Below the pieces are notes generated by a model. That model did no database searches. It worked only from the letters and a program-made list of their open reading frames with translations, and had not been told where the DNA came from. The translations under genes and the position numbers were made by a program. A stretch of 64,000 nt of DNA from Eutreptiella sp. 'Long Island Sound 2002' (taxonomy: Eukaryota; Euglenozoa; Euglenophyceae; Eutreptiales; Eutreptiaceae), in contig OZ038379.1 in NCBI GenBank assembly GCA_964036045.1, positions 188,865,885-188,929,884 of the forward strand. Direction: 5' to 3'. Of this stretch, positions 8,159-19,244 are shown piece after piece (within the stretch, counting starts at the first letter, position 1; each line of letters starts with the position of its first letter).

Positions 8159-11100
8159 CAGGCATGATCCCCAGATTCCATCTCGACCACTACTTGATGT
8201 AGGGTCGCTTGTCTCCTCTCCCCTGGATCCGGCAGCGGATCCTTCTGTTGTAGTGGACGAGGTTGGTGTACAGTCCAAGCACAGGGCCCGTCAGTTTGTC
8301 ACAAAGCTGTGGGTCTCTGATCGCAAGGGAAATTTCCACCTTGCCACTTGTTTGTGTGACAATGGATCAGAGGTAAATCTCCAATCCAATTCTTTCTTAC
8401 CCGACGACTGCGTGTTTGAGTCGCCTCATCCTGTTACCCTCGAGGGAGTTTCTGGACATTCTCTCGCAGGTGGGCAACGCGGTTGTTATATATCAACCCA
8501 TTTGGTCGCTCAAGACCTTTGGGAAGAAGGTAATGTGGAAGAAGTTGTCCTTAAGGATGACTACTTCTATCGTGCCGACATAAAGTATGACCTTTACTTG
8601 GGCCATCCTTGGCTTAGCAAGAACAGGGTGGCGCCCGTAGGTCATCGGCGTTGTTTTTTGCTGGAGTCAGGTCCCTTGGAGCGTCCTGAATTTCGTTTTT
8701 TGCACGCAGGGTTTAAAAGTGCATAAGAATTTTTGAAGCGAAAGGTTACACCAAAATTTGGCGAAGATGTCACCATTGCAGAGGTGAATGGGAGTGCCGA
8801 TTACTCCCGAGAGTTAGAATGTCTTCGTAGGGACTCCCAGCCACGACGCCCTTCGCGCTGGCACTCTTCATCCTACAGAGTTGTCGACAAATGGCGCGAT
8901 ACAATTTGTTAATATTCTTATGAACACCATTCCTTTTGGCCACAGTATGATGCCTTTGCTAACCGCGAGAACAAGCGCTTTGACAAGCACTTTCGCGACG
9001 CTTGGACCCATAAATGGGACAAGAAGTTATGGATTAATCCTCCGTTTCACTTAATCCAGCAGGTCATCCACAAAATCAAGCAAGATAAAACCCAGGCGAT
9101 TTTAGTTGTGCCCTTGTGGGACGACAAGCCTTGGTTTCAGGAATTACAAGACATTTGTGTAGATTACATCGAACTTCCCAGGAAGATTAAGCTGTATGCC
9201 AGGGACGACACAGGTCCCCTGCCACAGCGGTCCTGGAGTTCGCTTGCATTCCTGGTGGATGGAAAGCTTTCTGACTCTAATTCTGCTGATTCTGGTACTG
9301 ATTCCTGTGTTGGGTCTGAATCTGAGGTTGAGCGTGGTACTGATGATGAATCTATTTTTTCTGATTTTTGTCCGTCAGATACCCAAGGTGATCCAACGTC
9401 AAATGGATCCGCTTCGTCTCCCTCTTCCCCAATACGATCGACATCGAAAAGAATCTTCAGTGCACGGGCGAAGAAAAATTTTAGATCGCGCCGCAAATTC
9501 AGAGTTTTTTATGAAAAACCCCGTATGGAAGCTTTCATAGATCCTTTCGAGGAGCTGGATCACGAAGATAATCTCTGGAATGTCGACACTCGACCCACCT
9601 ATCTTCAAGAGGCAGTTGATACGGACCTGTTTAGGGACATCCGTAAGAAGATTCTTCCTGCCAAGGCCGAAGAAATCGCCAAAGTTTTTTCGACAGTAAT
9701 TCCTGGCGATCAGGTGGACACTGAGTTGTGTTCCAAGAAAAGAGACAAGATTTTTGAGGAACGGAAGGACACAACCCTTTCGGGGAAGTTGATCAAAGAC
9801 CCCCCTGTCCGTGGGCAGTTCGGTGAAGCCTTCATCGAGCTTCGTGAAGGGTACAAGGCGAAGAAACAGCGTCCTTATGAGAACCATGGACATAAACATG
9901 AGATCCTCAGAAAAATAATCGAGAGAAATCTCAGAGAATTTGGTTGGCTTGAGGGTTGTATGACCAGCGAGTGGTGCTGTGCACCCTTCACAGTCCCGAA
10001 GCCGCCGCCTGCAGACCAGAACACTATTGATGGTTGGCGAATGGTTGTTGATTTTCGCAACCTCAACGCCGAAACCAAGGCGGATTCACACCCCCTGCCC
10101 CTCATTGAGGAGGAAATCGCCAAGAGGGCAAGAGGTCGTTTGTTTTCTGTGCTGGATCTCCGTCACGGCTTTCACCAAATGCCGTTGAGGAAGGACAGCC
10201 GACCTCTCACCTGTATGTGCACGCCATGTGGCCCAGTCCAGTGGACAGTCATGCCCATGGGCCTGAAGAACGCCCCTTCGTTTTTTCAAAGAATGATGGA
10301 GGATGTGCTTTTTACAGCTCATCCTGAGCTTCGTGCCTTCGTGAGCGTGTACATAGATGACATAATCATCGCGACAGAGGGGGATGGACTGACCGAAGCC
10401 GAGCTGGTGGCCCTACATGAAAAGCAGCTGAACCAGGTTTTGGACATTCTTGATGCCAATCAGCTGATTTGTGGGCCAAAGAAGGGAAAATTATTTTTAA
10501 AATCAGTGGAATTTTGTGGTTCTCTCCTCGAGAATGGCACCCGACGACCCAGTCCAGGGAAGCTCGTCGCTATTCAGAAGTGGAAGCGCCCTGAGACGAT
10601 CACGGAATTGAGAGGATTCCTGGGTTGTTGCAATTTTTACCACACTTTTGTGCCGAATTATGCCAAATTTGCTGCCCCCCTCACTGAATTATTGAAGGTA
10701 GGGAGAGATGCGGGCAAGGCAGGTTCAAAGGTTCGTGTCAAGTGGACTGACGAGTGCGAGGAGGCCTTCCATCACTTGAAGGCGGCCCTCTGCGAAGTCG
10801 CCACGTTGCATGTGCCGGAATTTGACCGACCCTTCTACATAAGAACCGACGCTTCTAGGTACGCGATCGGAGCTGTCCTTGAACAGGTTGATGAAGCCAC
10901 AGGTGATCATTACCCTCTTGCATTTTGGTCTCGGAAGCTAGCCCCACGCCAAATGCAATGGTCGCCGCGTGAGCAAGAAACCTACGCCATAATCTGTGCT
11001 TTGAAAAAGTACCAATCGTGGGTTGGCACCAATCGAGTCGAGGTCCTGACGGATCATCGATCTCTGGAGTATTGGGCCACCGAACACATTGATACTGTCG

Positions 11101-13307
11101 CGAGCCCAGCTGGTCGACGGGCCAGATGGCACGAATTTCTCAGTCTGTTTGACCTCCATGTGTCGTATTTGCCTGGAAAACACAACACGGTAGCGGATGC
11201 TCTGAGCCGATGGGCTTACCCCGCTTCAGAGGGGCTGCAAAGTACCAACATCCATGGTACGGAGCAGGACCGCCACGTCGTAATCGAGTGGGATCAGGAA
11301 GAAAAAAAGCTCATTCGACGTGCATGCATGCAATGCGCTGTTAAACAGCATGCATTACCGTGCCATGACATCACGGCCTTTTCAGATCCGGCGCATGCTC
11401 ATGAGATCTGCACCAAAACACTGAAAGTCGTGGAGAAAGTCACCGATCCCTCCTCAGGGAGTGTGAAACGGTTTGATTACACCCGACCAGTAAGTGGATT
11501 TCGGTTGATCCAGGGCATTAAGCGTCGAGATCCGGCCAAAACTCCACCCCTGCCGAGAGATTCCCTTATCATCCGTGACTGGACGTCAGATTATCTGCAG
11601 GATCCCATGTTTAAAGAGGTCTTTGGAAATCTCAAATCCAAAGATGCTCACAAGGATGGGATTTTTGCTGAATATTCGTTGGATGGGGGGAAGCTGTGGA
11701 TGGAGGGTAAATTGTGCGTACCAGACGCCCTGGCCCCCCGAGTGTTAAACTGGTGGCACAAATGGGAGTCCCCCCACGCACATGGCCGTAGATTATGGTC
11801 GATGATTAAACATAGGTTGTTCGGCTCAAGGCTATATACTCATTGCATGAAAGTAGCCGCCGGATGTGCCCAATGTGCTGTCGCGACGCCACCCAGCGCG
11901 AAGAAGCACGGCCATCTGAGGCCACATCCTATTCCGGAGCGCCTCTTTAACAGAGTCACCAGTGATTTTTTCTATCTCGGTGAACTCGATGACGAAGAGT
12001 GCCATTGGACCAAAAAAAAGGTCAATGGTGTGCTCCTTATTCAGTGCCGTCATTCCGGCTACATTCAAGTGTTGCCTTGCAACATTGAGTCGATGACTGG
12101 CAAGGCTGCCGCCAAATGGTGCGCGCAGACCTGGATGGGAGGCTGGGACGTCCCATCCGAGGTGGTCACGGATTCAGGCAAAGAGTACACCTCCGAATGG
12201 TGGAGAGAATTATGTGCTCGCCTTGGAATCCACCACCTGAGATGTGAAATCCACTCGCATCGAGCGCTGCCTGGCGAAAGAGCCGGCCGCTCAATTATAA
12301 ATATGCTTCGTAAGGAGCTCGCGAGTGAAAAAGATTTCCATTGGCTTGAAGTTCTCTTCGCACTGCTTCGCCGTTACCACAACACGCCTTTGTACCATGG
12401 CCTTTCTCCAAATGAAATTGTCTTTGGACGAAAGAAGTGTTGGTGGAACATGCCGTTGAATAATCCTCGCCCTTGTAAAGATGCTTCGTTGTTTTTGGAC
12501 GACGTCCAACGAGCAGATAAAACTGTCTCGAAATTAATCCATAAGCATCAAGCTGACTGGCTTTGGGTCCAGAATCAAGGCCGAAAAAACCCCCACAATT
12601 TTGAAGTCGATGATCGAGTTTGGCTTCGAAAATCCGAAACCACCCTGGACGGAGATGATAAGCTTCTTCCCTTGTGGGAGGGGCCATTCGCTGTTACAGC
12701 GCGTCTAGGTGAGAACAGGTGGAGGATTCGCGTGGATGTCAGCAGGGAAATTGACGTTTCGGGCGATCGCCTCAAGAGAGAGATCCCCTCCCCCAAGGAT
12801 CGGGTTAAACCCCTTTTTTGGACCTCGAAATTTTTGTCCGATCGGGTCATCGAAGGGGGGAAGTACGAACTCAAGAGGATTGTAGAGGCAAGACGTGACG
12901 GAAAGGGCGAATGGGAATTTCTATGTGAGTGGAGGGGCTTTGATTCCAGTCACAACAACTGGGAACCAGCCCATTCTTTCGTCCATGGGTACACCAAGGG
13001 GTTCATCGACTTCCTCAAGAAGCACCCCGAAATTGGCGTACTCCTGACAGACTGTCTGTCGAAACCAGACAGACAGGTGGAGAGCGACGGAAAAAGACCT
13101 GTGGTGAATCGAGCTCCAGCCTTTTACGGCCCTCAGCAGCCACATTCCAGGGCTGATCCGTCGATCCCCCCTCCTGCGGTCAGGCCAGCCCAGGAACCAA
13201 ATGAGGACCAAGCTTCGAGTTCAGCCGCTGATTTGCAGCGTCCAAGCCGTATGAGGGCCCGACTAGACAGGTTGGTGGTCACATGTATACGTGTTTGGCC
13301 GAATTGA
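8124..13307 (+). pseudogene. pol: Pol of G: PR, MTase-like, RT, RNase H, IN, chromodomain; two nonsense codons
   Basis: Pol is in the gag frame. A protease-like region has DNG at 8358-8366 where retropepsins usually have DTG or DSG. Then come a methyltransferase-like domain (8933-9265), an acidic Ser-rich linker, reverse transcriptase with YIDD at 10350-10361, and RNase H with a TDAS motif near 10848. The integrase core has Asp in the TSDFF and VTDSG motifs and Glu in LPGERAG. A chromodomain is at about 12858-13030 (FLCEWRGF, NNWEP). TAA codons at 8724-8726 and 8910-8912, both GAA in E, interrupt the frame between protease and methyltransferase-like domain. From 9108 to the TGA at 13305-13307 it is open. 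Confidence 0.88.
8933..9265 (+). other. Dam-like methyltransferase domain in G pol
   Basis: Between protease and RT lies YDAFAN, a Trp-rich segment, WINPPFHL (NPPF at 9036-9047), then a stretch ending AILVVPLWDDKPWF and a C-terminal SSLAFLVDG. This order matches phage-type Dam N6-adenine methyltransferases: a D-x-C/F-A motif, NPPY, a hydrophobic strand ending in Pro, then WF. DIRS retrotransposons carry a related domain. The assignment is from motif order only. Confidence 0.55.
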
Positions 13308-13310
13308 GGG

Positions 13311-13502
13311 AGATCAGTCGTGACTTGAGTCGCCGACGCCATAATTTGGCTAACAGTCGTCTAGTCCAGGGCGTCATGGCACTCGTCGCTAGGGCTCAAG
13401 GGTGTAGGTTCGAAACCCTTGCATGTCCAACTCCTACAAAAGCTCCAGCCTCGCCCCGTCGACCACTTATTCCAATGTGAGTGTTCTGACGACTTGAAAG
13501 AA
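13311..13502 (+). repeat. Extra ~190-bp segment, possible tRNA-derived insertion
   Basis: E lacks this segment between its matching flanks (near 58243-58257). It contains GGTTCGAAACC at 13407-13417, which fits an internal RNA polymerase III B box. A weak A-box-like TGGCACTCGTCG lies about 30 bases upstream. No clear TSD or tail was found, and it could equally be a deletion in E. Confidence 0.3.
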
Positions 13503-14710
13503 CCACATTCTGCTCAATCCACTGTTCATTTTTCCTGATTACATCATGATGTGGAGAACTGCGAATGTTTGATAATTTGACGTCAATCAACTTTTCTTTG
13601 GTCTCCGTTCGGCAGACAAGGCGTAGATACGCTGCCGAAAGCCACGGAGTGTGCTGCCGTGTTCAGAAAAAAACCAAACTCAGGCTTAATTCAGGCAGAT
13701 TCGGGGTAATCTTGTCTCTGTTGGTCTGTGCATCTTTGGAATTTGGCTACTCGTGCAGATGGAAGCAAATGTACATAGTAAAAAACGCTGGCCAGCGACA
13801 TTCACCCCTACAGGCACCCCCTGTAGTACTGGCTGCACCAGATGCGACGCCAGGAACTCAGATCTTACCTTCATTTGCCGTGATGCGGAAGCCAAAGTCC
13901 AGATTGAGATCCAGGATCCTCAAATTTGCCTTGAATTTCTCAGGTTTGTCCTTCATTCTGCCATTGTTGCACGAAACCCCGACGTCAATTGTTCAGACAA
14001 CCTTCAGACAGAGGCTCTAGGGACTTCTAAAAGCAACCTCTGAAGTCCGTAAGCTTCAGTGTATTTTTGGCACACGCCAATGTGAGCTCAATCCGACCTG
14101 AAAATGTCGAAAATGGTGAATCCAAGTGTCTTGTGGGACTCAATCGAAAGATGGGCCTTGTCCAAGTCGACTGACACCGTCGCCATTGTAAATAAAGGAC
14201 TATGCGGTGTCTCTCAGTTATATACTGTCAGTAAAGCGCCTTCAGCGAACCTTCGGCGCGTTACATGCCAAGGATCCAGGGCTATCATGTCCCATCATGA
14301 TGCATCATCACATGATCCACATTTTGATGGAATCTGTTGGATGCTCGCGAACCAACGTGCCGGAAAGCACAATTGAGCTGAATAAACGACAATATATATT
14401 AACTCTAGTCTAAACGAAAGTGTTAGTAGTTTCAGTTCTAGACATTCCGCTTCATTTCACCTTCATCTTAGGGAATTTCCTCATTTTAGGACAGTTTAGG
14501 TTGATTTCCTTGTCATCTCCTCTCATTCCTCGAAGATCTGTTTAGATCTAAGCGAACAGAAAAGCATCCCTACCTTCTGTGGTTCACTTAGGGCCTGTAG
14601 AATACATTTGTATTTGTTTTCCCTCTCTGTGATTGTTCCATCTCCTTCATCTCTGCCCAATTTGATTCTCAATCTTGCTGAATCATGTGATCATCCACCA
14701 GATGCGCCAA

Positions 14711-14833
14711 ATCTGAAGCACATGCTGCACTTTTCAGAACGAGAAAAGCGGGAGTAACACGATGTAGAGTTCGGCGAGGACACCGTAGCGTGCCCGCGAC
14801 AGCGAAACTGTGCCAGAGCGCTGAGATGTCACT
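14711..14833 (+). other. Conserved 123-bp block in 3' UTR
   Basis: This block is identical base for base to 59456-59578 in E, while flanking UTR differs every 10-20 bases. Its GCGGG and CCCGC segments could pair. It contains no conserved reading frame. A role in the RNA (packaging, export or priming) is an inference. Confidence 0.5.
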
Positions 14834-15143
14834 CCATTTCTTGATTCCCCCACTCAATCCACCAATAATCTACCTCATTCTCAACCAGTGCATGGTTTGG
14901 TATCGATTCTGGATACGTTTACATGCTTTTTAGCCCTTAACCTAATGTTTTACTGCACGGAGGACTGTTCGTCACTCCTCATTCTGTCTCATTTCAGGTT
15001 CATCCATCCTGATTCAGTGCCAATTCAGTCCAAATCAGGTCAGATCAAGCAGATTTCGCCCCATCGAGGCTACATTTTTTTTTTCTGGGACTTACCCGCA
15101 CTACGTTCTTCGTTGACGTAGCGACACACCCCAGTGTGTTTTT

Positions 15144-15153
15144 GGAGGGGGAG
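15144..15153 (+). promoter_or_regulatory. Polypurine tract of G
   Basis: GGAGGGGGAG directly abuts the 3' LTR. The same tract is at 59892-59901 in E. Confidence 0.85.
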
Positions 15154-15686
15154 TGTAAGTGCGGCTAACCCCCATCTGCTCAGATTTTAGCAGATCTGCC
15201 CCAGATTGGCTACATTTTGTCCATTTTCACTGCTTCGGCGGAATCGCCGCCTCGCAGCTCAGTCTCAGGATCAGACCTATATATTTCTGATATGCCGGAT
15301 CTGATTCCGCGGTCCATTCACCGTAAATCCGCCGCGTTCCGATCATTTACCTGGAATCGCCATTTGCCGCTGACGCGCGCTCGCGGGCCAGATCGGCCAA
15401 ATATTTTTCATAATCGGATTTATATAAATCTTTTCAGACAGATATGGACACTCAGATGTACTTAGGATAATCCGCATCAATTTTCTTCATAGACTGGGAT
15501 TTTCTGCCGGATAACAATCAGCATGGACCTTGCTTCTGTTGTTGCTGCTCTCGCCTCCGTTGGTGTCCGTGTATCCGGTTCTACCCCCAACAGCAGCGTT
15601 CAGGTCGACTCCTCGCGTGCCTGCCCCACTGGTCTTGCCGGCTCCGAGCCCTCCGGCACCATCAACGACCCAGGGCAGCACTTTCA
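15154..15686 (+). repeat. 3' LTR of G (533 bp)
   Basis: This LTR is the same length as the 5' LTR and differs from it by five transitions. It also contains the first 55 codons of the gag frame, which run into flanking DNA here. Confidence 0.92.
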
Positions 15687-15691
15687 TGCTG
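15687..15691. repeat. Target-site duplication of G, right copy
   Basis: TGCTG repeats 4717-4721. Confidence 0.85.
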
Positions 15692-16511
15692 GCGTTAGTG
15701 AGTGTAGTGTAGTGGTGTGTCCTGTCCCGCGTGCTTTTCCTCGTGGGCAGGGGAGTGTGTTAGCTTTTGGCCTGTAGCAAAAATGGGCGTTTTGTATGCC
15801 CTTAGCACACTTGGCCACCCCTCCCCTCTAGTAGGTAGGGCTTTTGCTGTCTTACCCCAAGGATAGGCGCCAGCACAGACATTGGGCGCCATAGGAGTGA
15901 TAATAGTACCTGATTAGGACCTTCGGTCCGACGTCAGCGAAGCCCCGTCTCCGGGAGCCACGCTGGGGAGAGAAGTGAGACACACACAGACATACGTAGC
16001 ACACATAGGGGTATGGTAAACCCAGTAAGGAAGGGTAGAACCCCATGGGTCTGGACCAGTCAGGGGTCCTAACTGTGGGCTCGCTTGTCCCCAAGGAGGG
16101 AAGACACACCTTGCCGCATAACACCTTGCTTGTCATTCCCCCCTGGTGTAGGAAGCCACCGTTCTTCGTTGGCTCACCAAGGTCATTACATTAGGGCAGT
16201 ACCCATGCATCACATGGTCAACAAGGCACACACTTGCTGGGTGGCTGCAATCCTGATAAGCGGCCACCTGGCTCACGCTGGAAACCATAGGCATGGGTCT
16301 GCAGGGCACCGACAGGGTCAGTGCAGTGCTCAGTAAGCAGTAGTCTGTGAAAACCAATGGCCTTCGGCCAGGGAGTGGTTGTCACGGGGGGCTAACGGTC
16401 CTGTCCTGCGATGCAATGCGGGGCAACTGTGACAACTGCTCTTACACCCATACACAGGCACGTCTGCAGAAGAGTGCTCACTGCACCTGTCAGTAGACTG
16501 ACACAGGGAGA
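15692..16511 (-). other. J 3' noncoding sequence, proximal part
   Basis: This 820-bp stretch follows the J integrase stop on the minus strand. I see no coding frame, RNA gene or clear LTR end in it. It continues into 4028-4721 once G is removed. Confidence 0.45.
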
Positions 16512-17814
16512 TTAGTTTCGCTTCTTACGCTGGGACATAGTCTCAGCACGGGTTAGGAGCTGCCCCTCGTTGTTCTCAACGAGGTAAGTGCGGAAGATGG
16601 GGTTGATACTCCCATCTGGTTGTATGAAGGCTGACATAGGTTCCCAGGTCGCCTCAGACAACCCATAGCCATCCCACAGGGTAAGGAATTTCCAGCCCTG
16701 TTTATACTCGTGGCGAGCAATACCTGCAACCACGTAGTAACCATCGACTGCCATCTCATCGGCAGTCATCTCTTCGAGTTCGTCTGCCTCCTCTGGACTG
16801 GCAGCGTTCTCTAGGTCTATACGTTCAATCTCACTGTCGCTGAGGCGCCACTCATCCCAAGACAAGTCGTCAGGGGAGTGATAGTGCCTCAACTGCTTAG
16901 GTGCACACAGCAGTTCACCACCTATACGTGGACTGCACCTGACATGGATCCTGGATCCATCTATCCTGATGATACGATAGGGTCCAAAGTAAGGGTCCTG
17001 TAGGCAGTTACGTGGCCAGGAGGGTAGGCGTGAGTGGTGTACCAAAACAAGGTCACCAACCTTGAAGCTGGCAGGTCGCCGTAGGCGGTTCCGTCGGCTC
17101 TGTTCACGGTCACGAATGTGCCTCAGGTTAGTACCAGCCTGGTTAGCCAGAGACTGCTTGTGTTCCAGCCAATCTCCCACAGGGCTCTTGAAGTCCTCAG
17201 GAAAGGGGGTTTTGAAGAACCAAGCAGGTCGTCCTCCATGGAACAGTTCGTGGGGGGTGAAACCCGTAGAAGAGCTCCGCTGTGAGTTCATGGACAGCAC
17301 TGCCCAGGGCACTAGGCGTACCCAGTCCTTGGTGCGCTCCTGTTTCATCAGGATTCTTAAGTTTTGCTCCACCACACGGTTCTGTCTCTCACAGAGAGGG
17401 TTAGACGTGTGGGTATAGGGCACACCTGTGGTTACCTCCACGTTGAGGGCATTTAGCACTCGTTTGTACCACCCAGTGTCACTGCGGATGCGTACATCCT
17501 CATCAGAGTGCACCTGCTTAGGTGCTCCATAGGGTTCGAACCATTGTTGGACCAACATTTTCACAGTCTGCTCACCTGTGATTTTCTTATTGCAAGGGAA
17601 CACACGGGTGAAGCGAGATAGACCAATGGTGACCACGAGGCAACTATCATAGCCGCCAAAGCGTGGTAGGCCGTGGATGTAATCCACGTAGAGAAGAGAG
17701 TTAGCACAATAGGGTATGGGTAAGCTGGAGATAAGGCCCCTATCCCTACTGTCGCTCTGTTTGCTGGCATGACAGCCACAAGCATCCACAATGGTCTGCA
17801 TACGCGACCTCAGT
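16512..17814 (-). pseudogene. pol: J pol fragment: integrase and chromodomain
   Basis: About 434 codons remain of a minus-strand pol. The start falls within the remnant of the integrase zinc domain (ACGCHASKQ). The catalytic core has Asp in LLYVDYIHG, Asp in the unusual HSDEDVRIR motif, and Glu in LCERQNRVVEQ. A basic C-terminal region (VGDLVLVHHSRLP) follows. A chromodomain begins at YYVVAGIARHEYKQGW and includes LWDGYGLSEATWEP; it would target insertion to modified histones. The frame is open to its stop at 16512. Upstream it reads by chance into C2 LTR sequence, so a longer apparent frame up to 18329 is not a real protein. RT and RNase H are missing on this side. Confidence 0.8.
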
Positions 17815-18492
17815 TCCTGCCTCCTATCCTGTGAGCCATTGGCCTTGCCCTGGCCGGGCGAGCCACGCGTGGGAATGATGCCAATTTTGGTGATTTTGGC
17901 ATCATGACCCCACTTGACGAATCCGTGTTGCCCTGATGCCGGGACCTCAGAGGGAACCAGGTTGGGTGAGGGCTCCAGGGAGTTCGTACACGAAGGGCAT
18001 AGGGTCAGTTGCCTCGTCCCTACCTCTGGCGGGTCCGGACGAGGGGTCAATTTTGGGGATTTTTGAGTTAATTTCAGTTTGGGCTGAAACAGCCCATTTT
18101 CAGCTGCGAACTCCTGGGTGATAATAGCGGGGCCATATCTCTGGCTCAGAGAGGAGTTGAGACCTGCCGTTAGTGGAGCATGGGGAGCCACTGTTGGTTG
18201 GCCTTGGAGCCCCTCGGTTTTCAGGAACTCGCCTGTGGCTGGGCGGGACACCCCCCCCATTGGCAGGGTTTCAGGATCCGGACTGAGCAGGGCATGGGTT
18301 GTGTTTGAGCCCCCGCCCCCACCAGCCACTGAGAGGGTCGGACCTGGGATTGGGATACGAGTTGGGATAGAGTGTCTATTGTCCTGTAATGCCCTTACCC
18401 CAGTCCAGTCTTAATCCCATGTGTACATATCCTGATGTGTTGCTGTACATACTTTCGTTCCCTTGTTGCAGAGTGGCAAGGATCCTGAAACG
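17815..18492 (+). repeat. 5' LTR remnant of C2
   Basis: This segment matches 61782-62459 of the C2 3' LTR and about 3230-3907 of the C1 LTR. It lacks the first ~2.4 kb and the last 121 bases. It joins J at 17815 and pol-side internal sequence at 18493. Two deletions explain this, one at each junction. Confidence 0.7.
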
Positions 18493-19244
18493 GAGCCCCT
18501 GCAGCCAAGGGCCCCAGCTAGGGCGGTCGCAGGATGGTGACGTGGGAAGCGCCGAACCATCCCAGTCGGGAGTCGATAAGCATAAAGGGACTGCCGCGGG
18601 CGGAAGGCCCGGTCCGGCACCCAGTCGCGGAGGCGGGGTGAGGGCAAGTGAAGGCACGAACCTTTGCACCCGTCCGTCCTTCGCGACCAAGAATGTGTTT
18701 GATGTACTACAGGATCTATCCGAGAGTATCGGAGGATCACCCGGACCGCAGCTGGATGCTGCAGATGGGCAGCCTGAGCCCATTGTCCACGACCTGCACC
18801 AGTCGCTTGTTGAGCTTCTGGAACGGCTGGAGATCCTGAGTTTGCACGCCGTGCGCCGTGTCGGTCGCGAGCGGCAGTTGCATCTTAAGGTCCGTGCCTT
18901 ATGCGGGGAAGTGGAAAAGGTTTTCAACGTGTTGGTCGACACGGGCGCTCAGGTCAGCCTGGTCAAGGCTGGCCTACTTCCGCCAGAGTGTCTGTCCGAC
19001 AGTCGGAAACCTGTCAGGCTGAAGGTGGCGAACGGCCAGTACATGGTGGGAGGCACGAAGGAAGCGGCCATTGGGCTGCAGTTCGTGAACCATCGTGAGC
19101 TGAGCCGCCCAGACCTCGGCAAGGAAATCCTCCTGCACGGTCGCTTCTACGAGGCCGAGATGGACTGGGACATGATCGTCGGGTACGACTTCATGATGGA
19201 GACGGACTCTGGCGTTCTCCCGGCCCAGGCCTCCATGACCCTGT
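18493..19244 (+). pseudogene. pol: C2 pol, part 1: protease
   Basis: The protein aligns with the N-terminal part of B pol: LHAVRRVGRERQLHLKVR, then the aspartic protease motif VLVDTGAQVSL with DTG at 18938-18946, and the later DMIVGYDFM segment. It is cut by B after the codons for ASMTL. Across the B insertion, with one TSD copy removed, the frame continues directly into 32446 onward. Gag and the pol start are missing upstream. An ATG at 18389 lies in LTR sequence and is not a credible start. Confidence 0.8.
19240..19244. repeat. Target-site duplication of B, left copy
   Basis: CCTGT abuts the left LTR of B and is repeated at 32441-32445. The last T also matches the base before the internal LTR copy, so the duplication could be read as four bases. 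Confidence 0.8.

Larger units (their letters stand above)
13308..15153 (+). other. 3' untranslated region of G
   Basis: This 1.85-kb stretch lies between the pol stop and the 3' LTR. Frames here are not kept in E, so I see no third gene. It contains a ~190-bp segment absent from E (13311-13502) and a 123-bp block identical in E (14711-14833). Confidence 0.65.
4722..15686 (+). mobile_element. Element G: full-length Ty3/gypsy chromovirus-type element, defective
   Basis: This 10,965-bp element has 533-bp LTRs, a TSD, primer-binding site, gag, pol and polypurine tract. It is inserted in the 3' region of J. I count five transitions and no indels between its two LTRs. Pol has two nonsense codons, so this copy cannot make its own enzymes. 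Element E is the same family and differs from G by a ~190-bp stretch in the 3' UTR and by different inactivating changes. Confidence 0.92.
4028..17814 (-). mobile_element. Element J, left fragment (integrase end), split by G
   Basis: This minus-strand Ty3/gypsy-like element comprises 15692-17814 and, across the G insertion, 4028-4721. It carries the integrase-chromodomain end of pol. Its upstream part is cut off at 17814/17815, where C2 LTR sequence begins. The reverse transcriptase at 62581-64000 is probably the rest of the same element on the other side of C2. RNase H and most of the integrase zinc domain are missing between them. J is the oldest layer of the nest. Confidence 0.65.

Noticed and set aside
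13407-13417. tRNA gene
   Set aside because: Only a B-box-like sequence and a short hairpin are present; no acceptor stem or anticodon arm could be fitted.
13565-14020. Third gene (env-like) in the 3' UTR of G
   Set aside because: The frame is broken by indels in E, has no convincing signal peptide or membrane anchor, and the block conservation does not follow codons.
16512-18329. A single 605-residue protein combining a Gly/Pro-rich N-terminus with integrase
   Set aside because: The first ~170 residues are the antisense of C2 LTR sequence that also occurs without integrase at 3333-3743 and 61751-62296. The join at 17814/17815 is an element boundary.
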